Below, one piece after another: positions 46,936-55,545 of a stretch of 64,000 bases of DNA. The notes below the pieces were generated by a model that saw nothing but the letters and a program-made list of their open reading frames with translations, did no database searches and was not told the DNA's origin. This DNA is from Planctomycetota bacterium. Its GTDB lineage: Bacteria; Planctomycetota; Planctomycetia; Planctomycetales; Planctomycetaceae. The stretch lies in NCBI GenBank assembly GCA_022600195.1, contig JAHZKX010000061.1:1-64000 (forward strand). Reading direction: 5' to 3'. A program made the position numbers and the translations under genes. Position 1 is the stretch's first letter. Each line of letters starts with the position of its first letter.

Positions 46936-47077
46936 TGATTTTTCCTGACAAACTCTTTAATTGTTTTAAGAAAACGGCCCAGGTCTGAAAAATGAGTCTG
47001 TATTTCCTGAAGGCCCTGACATAGTATGTGAGGATACCGAAATTAAGCTGTGATCCTAGTGGTGACTCTGTGAAATC

Positions 47078-47836
47078 ATGAAATATTTGGGGATTCAACA
47101 GATTCAAATCCAGTCAAGGTACTGGCTACAAGCGGGAAGAAATTTCGTCTATCCCCCCCGCTGCTCTCTGTGTGGCATCTCCCAGATTTGTTCGGGAAGC
47201 AACTGTGGTCTTCAAATTGAACGAATTGCACCGGAGGTGGAACATTCGTGTGATCTGTGTGGTGCACCTGTTGGACCACATCTGGATACGTCTGCTGGCT
47301 GCAGTTATTGTCAAAACGAACGTTTTTTATTTACCCGCGCGATTGCTTTGGGAAAATATCAGGGTGCCTTACGCCAATTAATTCTGAATCTGAAACAAAA
47401 CCATGGAGCTTATTTAGGAGGGAGTCTGGGAGGCCTGCTTTATTACCGAAATCAAGAAACCTTCGAGAAACTAGCCCCTGATTTGATCATTCCGGTGCCC
47501 TTACATTGGACAGCCCGGTTGCTTCGTTCGCATAATCCTGCCAGTATCATTGCAGAGGCTCTGTCACACCGCTTGCAAGCAAAATACTTCGGGAATATAC
47601 TCGCCAAACGAAAAAGAACGCCGGCTCAGACCAGTTTGACACTCTCAAACAGGAGAAAAAATTTGCGGAATGTGTTTTCGATCCGCAGATGTAAACAGAT
47701 AGTCGGACAAAAGATATTACTTGTTGACGATGTAATGACGACCGGATCAACCGCCAATGCTGCAACGAGAGCGCTACTTGATGCAGGTGCCAGTGAAGTA
47801 AATGTTGCAGTGGTTGCCAGAGCACCAGGCGTATGA
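47078..47836 (+). CDS. ComF-family phosphoribosyltransferase-like protein
   Basis: A 252-residue ComF homologue. The N-terminal double zinc finger has Cys pairs in CSLCGISQICSG, CDLCGAP and CSYCQNERF. The C-terminal phosphoribosyltransferase domain has the PRPP-loop signature ILLVDDVMTTGSTANAATRAL. ComF proteins act in natural transformation in Gram-positive bacteria and Haemophilus. In planctomycetes the role is not established. It is followed 42 bases later by the DUF502 gene. Confidence 0.88.
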   Translation: MKYLGIQQIQIQSRYWLQAGRNFVYPPRCSLCGISQICSGSNCGLQIERIAPEVEHSCDLCGAPVGPHLDTSAGCSYCQNERFLFTRAIALGKYQGALRQLILNLKQNHGAYLGGSLGGLLYYRNQETFEKLAPDLIIPVPLHWTARLLRSHNPASIIAEALSHRLQAKYFGNILAKRKRTPAQTSLTLSNRRKNLRNVFSIRRCKQIVGQKILLVDDVMTTGSTANAATRALLDAGASEVNVAVVARAPGV

Positions 47837-47878
47837 TTTATCAATATAGATTCTCCATAAAATACGGTTGCCGTTTTT

Positions 47879-49093
47879 GTGGATACAATAGACAAGGCAA
47901 GTACTCCGATGGATTCGAGTACAACTCAACCTCCGAATGAGGAACCCAAAAAGAAGTCGGAGAAGAAAGCCATCAGCACAACTCATCGTTTTTTTCTGAG
48001 AGGGCTGGCAATTAGTCTGCCACCGATTCTAACGTTGGTCATTGTGATCTGGGTCGCGGGAATTGTAAACAATTATATCATCGTTCCCACAACGACCACC
48101 GTTCGCTATTCGTTCGCTTATTTCATGGACGCCTCTCAACCTCGAGAAAATTTTGTACAACTGGAGAATCTGCCATCACTCGAGTATTGCCGGAAAGACT
48201 ATTTGATTAGTAAATCAAAAATTCCAGAACTAAATAAGTTGGAAAAGAATTCCGGTAAAAGAGTGACTCAAAATATGGTGATGTCTTTTGCCTGGGTTCC
48301 TTTTGGAGATCGGGCTGTCCCTTACACGGATTACCGTGAAGTTGCCAAACGAATCAGAGCTTCCGACATGCCTACAACGGCAATCGGATTATATATGGAA
48401 CTGGCAACAACACGCTGGTTTAAAAGTCTGTTTCAATTAAGTGCCGTTGCTGTCGCTTTAACCATTGTTGCTTTGTATTTTCTGGGTCGTTTTGTCACAG
48501 CGCGGGTTGGCTCGTGGATGGTCCTTAAATTCGAGCAAGGTGTGCTTGCACGCCTGCCAGTTGTCAGTAATGTGTACTCATCTGTGAAACAGGTAACCGA
48601 CTTTTTCTTTAGCGAACGGACCGTTAATTATAGCCGCGTGGTGGCAGTGGAATATCCCCGACGGGGAATCTGGTCTCTGGGTTTCGTAACCGGTGACAGT
48701 ATGCTGGAGATGACAGTTACAGCGGGAGAGCCCCTGGTCGCAATTCTGATTCCGACTTCTCCAATGCCTGTTACCGGATATACAATGAGTATTCCAAAAA
48801 GTGAAATTGTCGACCTGAATATTACAGTCGACCAGGCGTTTCAGTTCTGCCTTTCCTGTGGCGTACTTGTACCTCCCCAGCAACGAGTGACCGACGAATT
48901 GCTTCGTGAAGAACTGGGAAAACGACTTCTTGGTGACCGTAAGCTGGCCGGTTTTAATGTTCAGATTGTACCACCGGAATCAGCTCCTCACACGTCCACC
49001 ATCGAGAGTGAATCGACTACAAGTGAAACACAAACGGAAGAACCAGAAACGGATCCATCACACAATCAGGAACAGCCACCGGAAACAAAATGA
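47879..49093 (+). CDS. DUF502 membrane protein
   Basis: A 404-residue member of DUF502. The N-terminus is Lys/Ser/Pro-rich and cytoplasmic. The first membrane segment is at about 45-65, then comes an extracytoplasmic loop of about 110 residues (longer than in most family members), a second membrane segment (about 182-203) and the conserved cytoplasmic domain with LPVVSNVYSSVKQVTDFFFSERT and the VLIPTSPMPVTGYTM segment. The C-terminal 40 residues are Glu/Thr/Pro-rich and probably disordered. The start is a GTG (47879) or the ATG at 47909, which has AAGG 11 bases before it. Function unknown. Confidence 0.82.
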   Translation: MDTIDKASTPMDSSTTQPPNEEPKKKSEKKAISTTHRFFLRGLAISLPPILTLVIVIWVAGIVNNYIIVPTTTTVRYSFAYFMDASQPRENFVQLENLPSLEYCRKDYLISKSKIPELNKLEKNSGKRVTQNMVMSFAWVPFGDRAVPYTDYREVAKRIRASDMPTTAIGLYMELATTRWFKSLFQLSAVAVALTIVALYFLGRFVTARVGSWMVLKFEQGVLARLPVVSNVYSSVKQVTDFFFSERTVNYSRVVAVEYPRRGIWSLGFVTGDSMLEMTVTAGEPLVAILIPTSPMPVTGYTMSIPKSEIVDLNITVDQAFQFCLSCGVLVPPQQRVTDELLREELGKRLLGDRKLAGFNVQIVPPESAPHTSTIESESTTSETQTEEPETDPSHNQEQPPETK

Positions 49094-49162
49094 TCTGACA
49101 TTGTTCTCGCAATGATTGAATCACGTGATTTGTAATCTATCAGTCAATTAAGAAAGTCATTG

Positions 49163-50119
49163 ATGAACCAGACGTCTCAAGAACGTCCCTTGCGAATTGC
49201 AACCCGTGCCAGCCGTCTGGCACTCTGGCAGGCGCATTATGTAGCTGACTTGCTGAAAAGCCATGCAAGCGAACGCGCAATCGAAATTGTCCATATCACT
49301 TCAGAAGGAGACCGGGATCTGACTTCGCCTCTGTCTGAATTCGGAGGATTGGGTGTTTTTACAAGAGAAGTACAGAAAGCAGTTCTCGATGGCCGCGCCG
49401 ATCTTGCAGTACATAGCCTGAAAGATCTGCCAACCGAACAAGCACCAGGGTTGCAACTGGCGGGCATCCCTGAACGAGGCCCGCTGTATGATGTGCTAAT
49501 TTTTCCTAAGGGCTCAGCATCGGTCAGCAGTCTCTCCGAATTGCCGCCTGATTCACGAATTGGCACCGGCAGTTTACGCCGCCGTGCACAACTGCTGCAT
49601 CAACGTGATGATCTGCAAATGCAAGAGGTCCGCGGCAACGTCGAAACACGTCTGAAAAAACTCGATGCCGGCGAATACGATGCCCTTTGCCTGGCAGAAG
49701 CCGGCATGGTTCGACTCGACCTACTTGAACATCGCACTTCTTTGCTACTGACTCCACCTGAAGTCTATCCTGCAGTCGGGCAAGGAGCCTTGGGCATTGA
49801 ATGTCGAGATGATGACAATGAAACCTGCTCTCTGTTAAACGAAATTTCTCACATCCCCACCAAAGCGGCTACTGCAGCCGAACGCAGTCTGCTGGCTTTT
49901 CTACGGGCTGGCTGCCACGCACCGATTGGAATTCTGTCGCATATTGAAAAAAACGAAGTGCGTCTGGATGCGGTCGTCCTGAGTGGTGATGGACAAGAAC
50001 TGATCAGCGCCTCAGCCACTGGTTCATTCGAAGACGCAACAGAAATCGGTATTAAAGCCGCGAAAAAATTGCTCGATGCGGGCGCAGGTCGTCTGATTTC
50101 GATTGCTGATGATTCCTGA
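49163..50119 (+). CDS. hemC: Porphobilinogen deaminase (hydroxymethylbilane synthase)
   Basis: Polymerises four porphobilinogens into hydroxymethylbilane in haem synthesis. The core shows LRIATRASRLALWQA, the substrate-site Asp segment DLAVHSLKDLPTE, the Arg-rich GTGSLRRRAQLL, and the cofactor Cys in LRAGCHAPIG (about residue 250). Length 318 is normal. The ATG at 49163 is preceded by AGAAAG. The plus-strand genes comF, DUF502 and hemC are closely spaced; a single operon is possible. Other hem genes are absent. Confidence 0.95.
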   Translation: MNQTSQERPLRIATRASRLALWQAHYVADLLKSHASERAIEIVHITSEGDRDLTSPLSEFGGLGVFTREVQKAVLDGRADLAVHSLKDLPTEQAPGLQLAGIPERGPLYDVLIFPKGSASVSSLSELPPDSRIGTGSLRRRAQLLHQRDDLQMQEVRGNVETRLKKLDAGEYDALCLAEAGMVRLDLLEHRTSLLLTPPEVYPAVGQGALGIECRDDDNETCSLLNEISHIPTKAATAAERSLLAFLRAGCHAPIGILSHIEKNEVRLDAVVLSGDGQELISASATGSFEDATEIGIKAAKKLLDAGAGRLISIADDS

Positions 50120-50272
50120 ATTTGCATTCGTATGTAGATGCACATGGAAGAAAGTGATGTCAACTAAGACACTATACCTAAAAATTATTTCACTATTCTT
50201 CGAAAAATCGTCCTACAACGTGTGTCGATTCTCTTTTGGAATTTAGTTATACTGTGAATTAAACGGACTGCC

Positions 50273-50278
50273 TATAAT
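50273..50278 (+). promoter_or_regulatory. Candidate -10 element upstream of the citrate synthase-like gene
   Basis: A perfect TATAAT lies 33 bases before the ATG at 50312, in the spacer after hemC. No good -35 is found at 17 bases; another TATACT occurs about 20 bases upstream. Tentative. Confidence 0.3.
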
Positions 50279-50311
50279 TCACCTCTTCAGGAAGAGCGGA
50301 AGGTTAAAGAC

Positions 50312-51433
50312 ATGGAACGTCACCCTTATCGCCCCGGTTTATCCGGGATTGTTGCATCAGAGACTGAAATTTCCCAGATACAGGGATCTTTAACCTATCG
50401 AGGCTATCCCATAGAGGAATTGGCCCGAGAAGCGTTATTTATTGAAGTTGCCTACCTGCTGCTACATGGCGAACTTCCCAGCCACGAACAATTGGCAGAT
50501 TTTCAGACTTTATTGATCGAAACTGGCCAACTCCCGCAACCAGTCATTGCGGTTATTGATTCGATTCCTCCTCATATAGAAATGATGGAAGTCATTCGTA
50601 CTGGCGTCAGCGTATTAGCACACTTCGATCCACAAATGGAATATGGCATGTTCATGTCCGAATTTGCCAATGCACAATATCTGCTGGCCATGCTGCCACA
50701 ACTCATATCCTACCGTTATCATCAGGTAAATGGTTCGCACGGAGTGAGAGTGAATTTCCATCATTCCTATGCAGGTAGTTTCTGGCATATGTTGAAAGGC
50801 GACGAACCTTCCCAACTGGAAGAAGAAGCTTTTAATGCCGCTTTGATTACTTATGCCGACTACGGGTTGGCCCCTTCCACTTTTGCAGCGCGAGTCGTGG
50901 CATCTACAGGTAGCCCGCTCTATTCAGCCGTCTGTTCTGCAGTTGGTTCGATCAATGGGCAATTACATTGCAGCTCTGGCATTGGAGTTCTGGATGCGTT
51001 ACAGGAAGCGCTTTACTCTGGAAACGTGGAAGACTGGGTCTGTCAAGAAATCACCAAAGGCAAAAGGGTGCTTGGGTTTGAGAGTTCACATCACAAACCG
51101 AAAGACCCGCGTTCGGCGGTTCTCAAAGAGTACTGTTCTCAGTTGGCCGATGCCCTGGGACTGACAGAAATGGAAGCCGCCGCCGATACCATCGAAGAAA
51201 TCATGGCGAAGGTCCAAAAGGTTCATCCGCGTGTCGAATGGCATACAAGTCGTTTGCTGCATTATCTTGGATTCGAACCGGAACTGTTCACGCCAATTTT
51301 TACCGTATCCAGACTGGTCGGTTGGGTGGCGCATATCATAGAACAATCAGAGAACAACCATCTGTATCAGCCCTCGTCACGTTATGTTGGCATGGATACA
51401 CGGAAGTACAAACCGTTACCATTACGCAGTTGA
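50312..51433 (+). CDS. Citrate synthase homologue with a non-canonical active site
   Basis: A 373-residue citrate synthase-fold protein. The N-terminal GLSGIVASETEIS, GSLTYRGYPIEELA and AYLLLHGELPS segments place it firmly in the family. At the active site, the usual ADHELNAST reads ADYGLAPST, so the first catalytic His is Tyr. The second (usually LHGGANE) reads LHCSSGIGV, keeping His but not the Gly-Gly-Ala-Asn-Glu. The GFGHRVYK loop reads GFESSHHKPKDPR, losing His-Arg but keeping the Asp of DPR. Loss of the first His argues against normal citrate synthesis. A good ribosome site (GGAAGG) precedes the ATG. The stop overlaps the convergent transporter gene by 12 bases. Confidence 0.8.
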   Translation: MERHPYRPGLSGIVASETEISQIQGSLTYRGYPIEELAREALFIEVAYLLLHGELPSHEQLADFQTLLIETGQLPQPVIAVIDSIPPHIEMMEVIRTGVSVLAHFDPQMEYGMFMSEFANAQYLLAMLPQLISYRYHQVNGSHGVRVNFHHSYAGSFWHMLKGDEPSQLEEEAFNAALITYADYGLAPSTFAARVVASTGSPLYSAVCSAVGSINGQLHCSSGIGVLDALQEALYSGNVEDWVCQEITKGKRVLGFESSHHKPKDPRSAVLKEYCSQLADALGLTEMEAAADTIEEIMAKVQKVHPRVEWHTSRLLHYLGFEPELFTPIFTVSRLVGWVAHIIEQSENNHLYQPSSRYVGMDTRKYKPLPLRS

Positions 51434-53689
51434 TTTTATATTATCGGAATAAAATAATCGTAACAGGATCGGCAGCAAAATCAGAGATCCTAACATGCCA
51501 CCGATCATCGCCACACTGACAAGTGCGCCAAAATAAATCAGTGGAATGAAGTGTGATAAAGTGAGCACACTGAACCCGGCCACCAGAGCACAGGTTGCAA
51601 AGATAATAGCACGGCCGACACTCTGGTGAGTTCTTCTCAATGCATCGGTAATCGAAGCGCCACGTGAACGTTCTCTCAAAAACCCGGTAATGAAGTGAAT
51701 ACTGGAATCGGTTGTCAGCCCCATCGAAACACTGGCTATCATCGCTGTACCAATATTTAAAGGTAGTCCAAACCAGCCCATGGTACCTATGACTAATACG
51801 ATGGGAAACAAATTGGGGACCATGGAAATCAGCCCCATTTTTAGACTGCGAAAGGCAATGGTCATCATTGCGAGAATACTGGCACCTGCTAAGAGAAAGC
51901 TGACGAGTTGATCTTTGAGCAAGCTGTCGATGAGATACGCGAGCAAGATAAATATCCCGGCCGCTTTGCCCGGTTCGGCAGGTTTCTCATTCGAATCATC
52001 TGCAGTCTTTGTCACTTTAGAGCCGGGGAAATGTTTATTTCCCAATGCACTTATCTTGTGAATTAATGACAGTTTTTCCTCAGCAGACTGTCGTTCGATC
52101 GCCCGCAAAAAAATGCGCATGCGTCCTTTTTCAGGATTGTAAAGGCTGCTCACAAAATCGGGTTGTATCAGTTTGATATACTCCTGCTTCGTCTTCAAAG
52201 GATCTGGATCAAAGGGTTTTTTTGGCAAGAAATCAAGCGTCTCGGTAATTGCAATCACCTTCGTTAATTGCCGTGGGTTGATCAGTTTCAGCTCGTCTGC
52301 TAAAGCGCGTACACGATCGAGATATGCTTCATTCAGCTTGGCAGGCGCCGGAAAATTCACTTCCATAGTCGAGGCTCCCCCCAGACGTGTCTCGACAAAA
52401 TCGAGCGACTTTACGATGTCACTTGATTCTCGAAAATTTTTACTGAAATCCGTTTCCACCTCCAAACGATAGAACCCACCTGCCGCCAGGAAAACAATCA
52501 GTGTAGATACTCCCAATAATAGTTTGGGAAATTGTTCTGTGGCGACACAGATTTTTTTCAGGTATCGCTCAAGGCCACGTTCCGAAGAATGTTTGCGTGG
52601 TGCACTCAAATAACCTAATGAGATACCACCCGGAAGCAATACTGTTGCCGCCAGAAGCACCATCATCGTACCGATGGCCATCATAATTCCAAAACTTCTG
52701 ACCGGAGCTATTTCACTTGAAAGCAACGATGTGAAACCGGCAGCCGTCGTGGCACACGTCCAGAAAATTGCCGGTAACAGTTCCACCATGGTCTGACGAA
52801 TGGCACGAGGACGTGAAATATTATTCCGCTGCAATTCCTGAAAGTGGACAGCAACATGTGCCACTGTCGCAATACCGATGATCGTCACAAGGGAATTCAG
52901 CATGGAACTAACCATACTCAATTGAAAATTCCCCAATACCAAAATGGCTTCCGTCCACAAGATAGAACAGATCACGACCAATAAGGGCAGCATGACCCAA
53001 TGCAATCTTCGGAACAACAGAAATAGAACTAAAGCCAAAAGGCTGAGCGAAACTTTAAAAAGTACATCTCCGTCTTCCTCTACATAGCGGAACATATCAT
53101 GTACTTGCACAGGTTCACCGACAACATAAGCCTTCGGCGTATGTGCTTTCGCTAAATTGCGAATCCGCCGAAAGGTTTCGGCGCGGGGAATGGGAGCTTC
53201 TTCTTCAGGTAATAATCGCAGAACAATGGCTGTAGTTTGCGAGTCTTCGCCAATCAATATTCCTCGAAAGAGTTCCGTTAATTCATCTTTTTTTCGTCGA
53301 AGGAGGATACGGAGAAAAATATTCAACTCGGGAGGCGAAAGTGCATCTGCTAGATTTTGGGTGACTTCGGCATTCAAGCCCGGTACTTCGCTTAATTCCT
53401 GAGAAAACTCACGGACTTTATCCAGCTCTTCCTTTTCCAATAAATCGGGGGATGTATAAGCGACGAAGACAAGTTCATCGCCTCCGAATAATGATTTACT
53501 CTCCAGATAATCTAGCAGGTGCGGGTCATCTTTGGCGTAGAGGGATTCAATCGATTGTTCAAATGAGAGTTGAGAAGCCGGAAAGACGGCAAGCCCTGTG
53601 AAAATCAGGGAAATCAGCAGGAGAATCCATCGCAGGTTGTAGAGACGATCTACCAATGATTCAAGCCATCGCCGCGGGTGACTACTCAT
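51422..53689 (-). CDS. RND-superfamily transporter of the MMPL type
   Basis: A 755-residue inner-membrane transporter with two repeats. Each has one membrane helix, a large periplasmic loop and five helices, giving about 12 helices. The first periplasmic part has FEQSIESLYAKDDP and the second FSKNFRESSDIVKS. The helical cores include VTIIGIATVAHVAVHFQEL and STGLTTDSSIHFITGFLRE-like segments. The second core keeps an Asp (LTTDSSIHF), a likely proton-relay residue. MMPL proteins export lipids or hopanoids in other bacteria, and the hpnE gene lies about 5 kb away, but a link is only speculative. No membrane-fusion partner is encoded nearby. Confidence 0.85.
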   Translation of the reverse strand: MSSHPRRWLESLVDRLYNLRWILLLISLIFTGLAVFPASQLSFEQSIESLYAKDDPHLLDYLESKSLFGGDELVFVAYTSPDLLEKEELDKVREFSQELSEVPGLNAEVTQNLADALSPPELNIFLRILLRRKKDELTELFRGILIGEDSQTTAIVLRLLPEEEAPIPRAETFRRIRNLAKAHTPKAYVVGEPVQVHDMFRYVEEDGDVLFKVSLSLLALVLFLLFRRLHWVMLPLLVVICSILWTEAILVLGNFQLSMVSSMLNSLVTIIGIATVAHVAVHFQELQRNNISRPRAIRQTMVELLPAIFWTCATTAAGFTSLLSSEIAPVRSFGIMMAIGTMMVLLAATVLLPGGISLGYLSAPRKHSSERGLERYLKKICVATEQFPKLLLGVSTLIVFLAAGGFYRLEVETDFSKNFRESSDIVKSLDFVETRLGGASTMEVNFPAPAKLNEAYLDRVRALADELKLINPRQLTKVIAITETLDFLPKKPFDPDPLKTKQEYIKLIQPDFVSSLYNPEKGRMRIFLRAIERQSAEEKLSLIHKISALGNKHFPGSKVTKTADDSNEKPAEPGKAAGIFILLAYLIDSLLKDQLVSFLLAGASILAMMTIAFRSLKMGLISMVPNLFPIVLVIGTMGWFGLPLNIGTAMIASVSMGLTTDSSIHFITGFLRERSRGASITDALRRTHQSVGRAIIFATCALVAGFSVLTLSHFIPLIYFGALVSVAMIGGMLGSLILLPILLRLFYSDNIKSTA

Positions 53690-53975
53690 AAGGGAAGACC
53701 GTATCCTACTGCCGAAAGCAATTAATATGATAAGATTGAGCGCATTACTGTGTTGCTGAAAGTGTTCAAGCCCTCAGCTACAGCGAATCTGTCATCTCGG
53801 ACTATATCTTAGTAGAAATGTGATTTCATCTCTGAGGGGACATTTTTTACGAGGTGTCCTTACATTCTATCTTGAGAAATCATTAAAAACCGATCAAACC
53901 CTCCCCTTGTTTCTTCTCTCTCAGAGCTGCATACTTTAAAAATCTTCCCTTTCTGAACTGTACGGATACGTTTCT

Positions 53976-55337
53976 GTGATTCAAACAAGCCGCTCACATT
54001 TAATTTTGCTGCTGATTCTCATTCTGGCCGGTGGACTACGAATTGCCCTGGTCTATTTACAGAGCGATCAGTTACAGCAAGATCGAGACGCCTATCTCGC
54101 GATTGCCGGGAATCTGGCGGTAGGTCATGGTTATTCATCCACCCCTGATCCAAATGAGATCCAGCCGACGGCATTTCGCCCCCCCCTTTATCCTGCTTTG
54201 ATCTCCATACTTTATTTTCTTAACGCGGCTCCCCTCGGCATAGGTGTTATTCAAATTATTCTGGGAATTCTCACCGTCTGGTTAACCTGGCAGACAGGAA
54301 AACGTCTTCAAATGCAATGGGCTGCGCTCGGGGCTGCTGCCATTGTTGCAACGGACCCGATTCTGCTGCAATATACGGCTTACCCCATGACGGAAGTGCT
54401 CGCTGCTTTTCTCACGAGTCTGTTGCTTTATCTGCTGGTAACCAGTTTGTCGATAAAAATCGTGTCTGGCGAAAAACAAGTGATTCCTCCCCTGTTCTTC
54501 CGGACTGGCTTTGTCTGGGGCCTGGCTATCCTGTGCCGCCCAACCTATCTCGCCTTTTTTGGAATCTGGCTAGTGGTCCGTTTTACCGGTTCGCTTATAT
54601 ACAAACTCCACAATCGCAAATCCGAATCAATGAAGGAACGAAAAGGGAGCCCTGTAATGTATCTGGCTGCTGGTATTATGCTGGCCGTTTCCCCCTGGTT
54701 CATTCGAAATCTGGTTGTGTTTCATGCACCGATTCTTTCAACAACACACGGCGGTTATACATTGCTTTTGGGAAATAATCCTGTCTTCTATGAAGATGTT
54801 GTCCAAAAGCCCTGGGGTGCAGTCTGGTCGGGAGAAAGTCTTAGTGTCTGGCAAAAAAAACTGGAAGATCAAATCTCACTTCAGGTCCCCCCTCTGAAAA
54901 CAGAACAGGAACGAGACCGCTGGATGTACCAGAGAGCAAAATACAATATCGCGGAGCAGCCAGAGCTCTTTGTGTCGGCATGCATTCTTCGATTCAAACG
55001 ATTTTGGAATCTATCCCCCCTTACCAGCTCCGCCCTCCTTTCGACACCGTTAGTCGACTGGGGCGTCGCCGGATATTACTTAGTGATTCTTTTTGGCTGT
55101 TTTTATGGAACTTTACTGGTAGTCTGGAATAGAGAGCAAAAGTGGGAACCATTCATCTGGCTAATTTTGAGTTTTACGGTGGTCCATCTCTTTTACTGGA
55201 CCAACATGAGAATGCGGGCCCCCCTCGTGCCTGCGATTGCTCTTTTAAGTGTTTACGGTTGGTCTCAACTCGGTCGATTTTTCAAATTCAGCAGTACCGT
55301 CAACCACGACGCAAGTAATCAACGTAACATTCTATAG
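53976..55337 (+). CDS. Integral-membrane glycosyltransferase, GT39/ArnT-like
   Basis: A 453-residue membrane protein with about ten helices. It opens with a single hydrophobic helix and a periplasmic loop carrying QQDRDAYLAIAGNLAVGHGYS; an Asp in this loop is the catalytic base in GT39/ArnT-type enzymes. PTAFRPPLYPALISILYF follows, another mark of the family. It should transfer a sugar from a polyprenyl-phosphate donor to a lipid, glycan or protein on the periplasmic side. The start is a GTG (53976). The LptD-like gene follows 208 bases later, so an envelope role is plausible. Confidence 0.8.
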   Translation: MIQTSRSHLILLLILILAGGLRIALVYLQSDQLQQDRDAYLAIAGNLAVGHGYSSTPDPNEIQPTAFRPPLYPALISILYFLNAAPLGIGVIQIILGILTVWLTWQTGKRLQMQWAALGAAAIVATDPILLQYTAYPMTEVLAAFLTSLLLYLLVTSLSIKIVSGEKQVIPPLFFRTGFVWGLAILCRPTYLAFFGIWLVVRFTGSLIYKLHNRKSESMKERKGSPVMYLAAGIMLAVSPWFIRNLVVFHAPILSTTHGGYTLLLGNNPVFYEDVVQKPWGAVWSGESLSVWQKKLEDQISLQVPPLKTEQERDRWMYQRAKYNIAEQPELFVSACILRFKRFWNLSPLTSSALLSTPLVDWGVAGYYLVILFGCFYGTLLVVWNREQKWEPFIWLILSFTVVHLFYWTNMRMRAPLVPAIALLSVYGWSQLGRFFKFSSTVNHDASNQRNIL

Positions 55338-55545
55338 AGTATCACTTTACAATGCGAACTCTACTTGATTCTACCCACTAACTGTTCTTGACACTCTTCA
55401 AGAAATCGTCCTATAATCCGCGCCCATTTATCTTGGTTCAGCAGACGAAGTTAGTGCCTGCCAACCTCAATCCGTAATCCTCTATTTGTTGTGACCTCAA
55501 CAACGGAGGGTATTCCATTCAGATCATATCCCCTTCATCAGAAGA

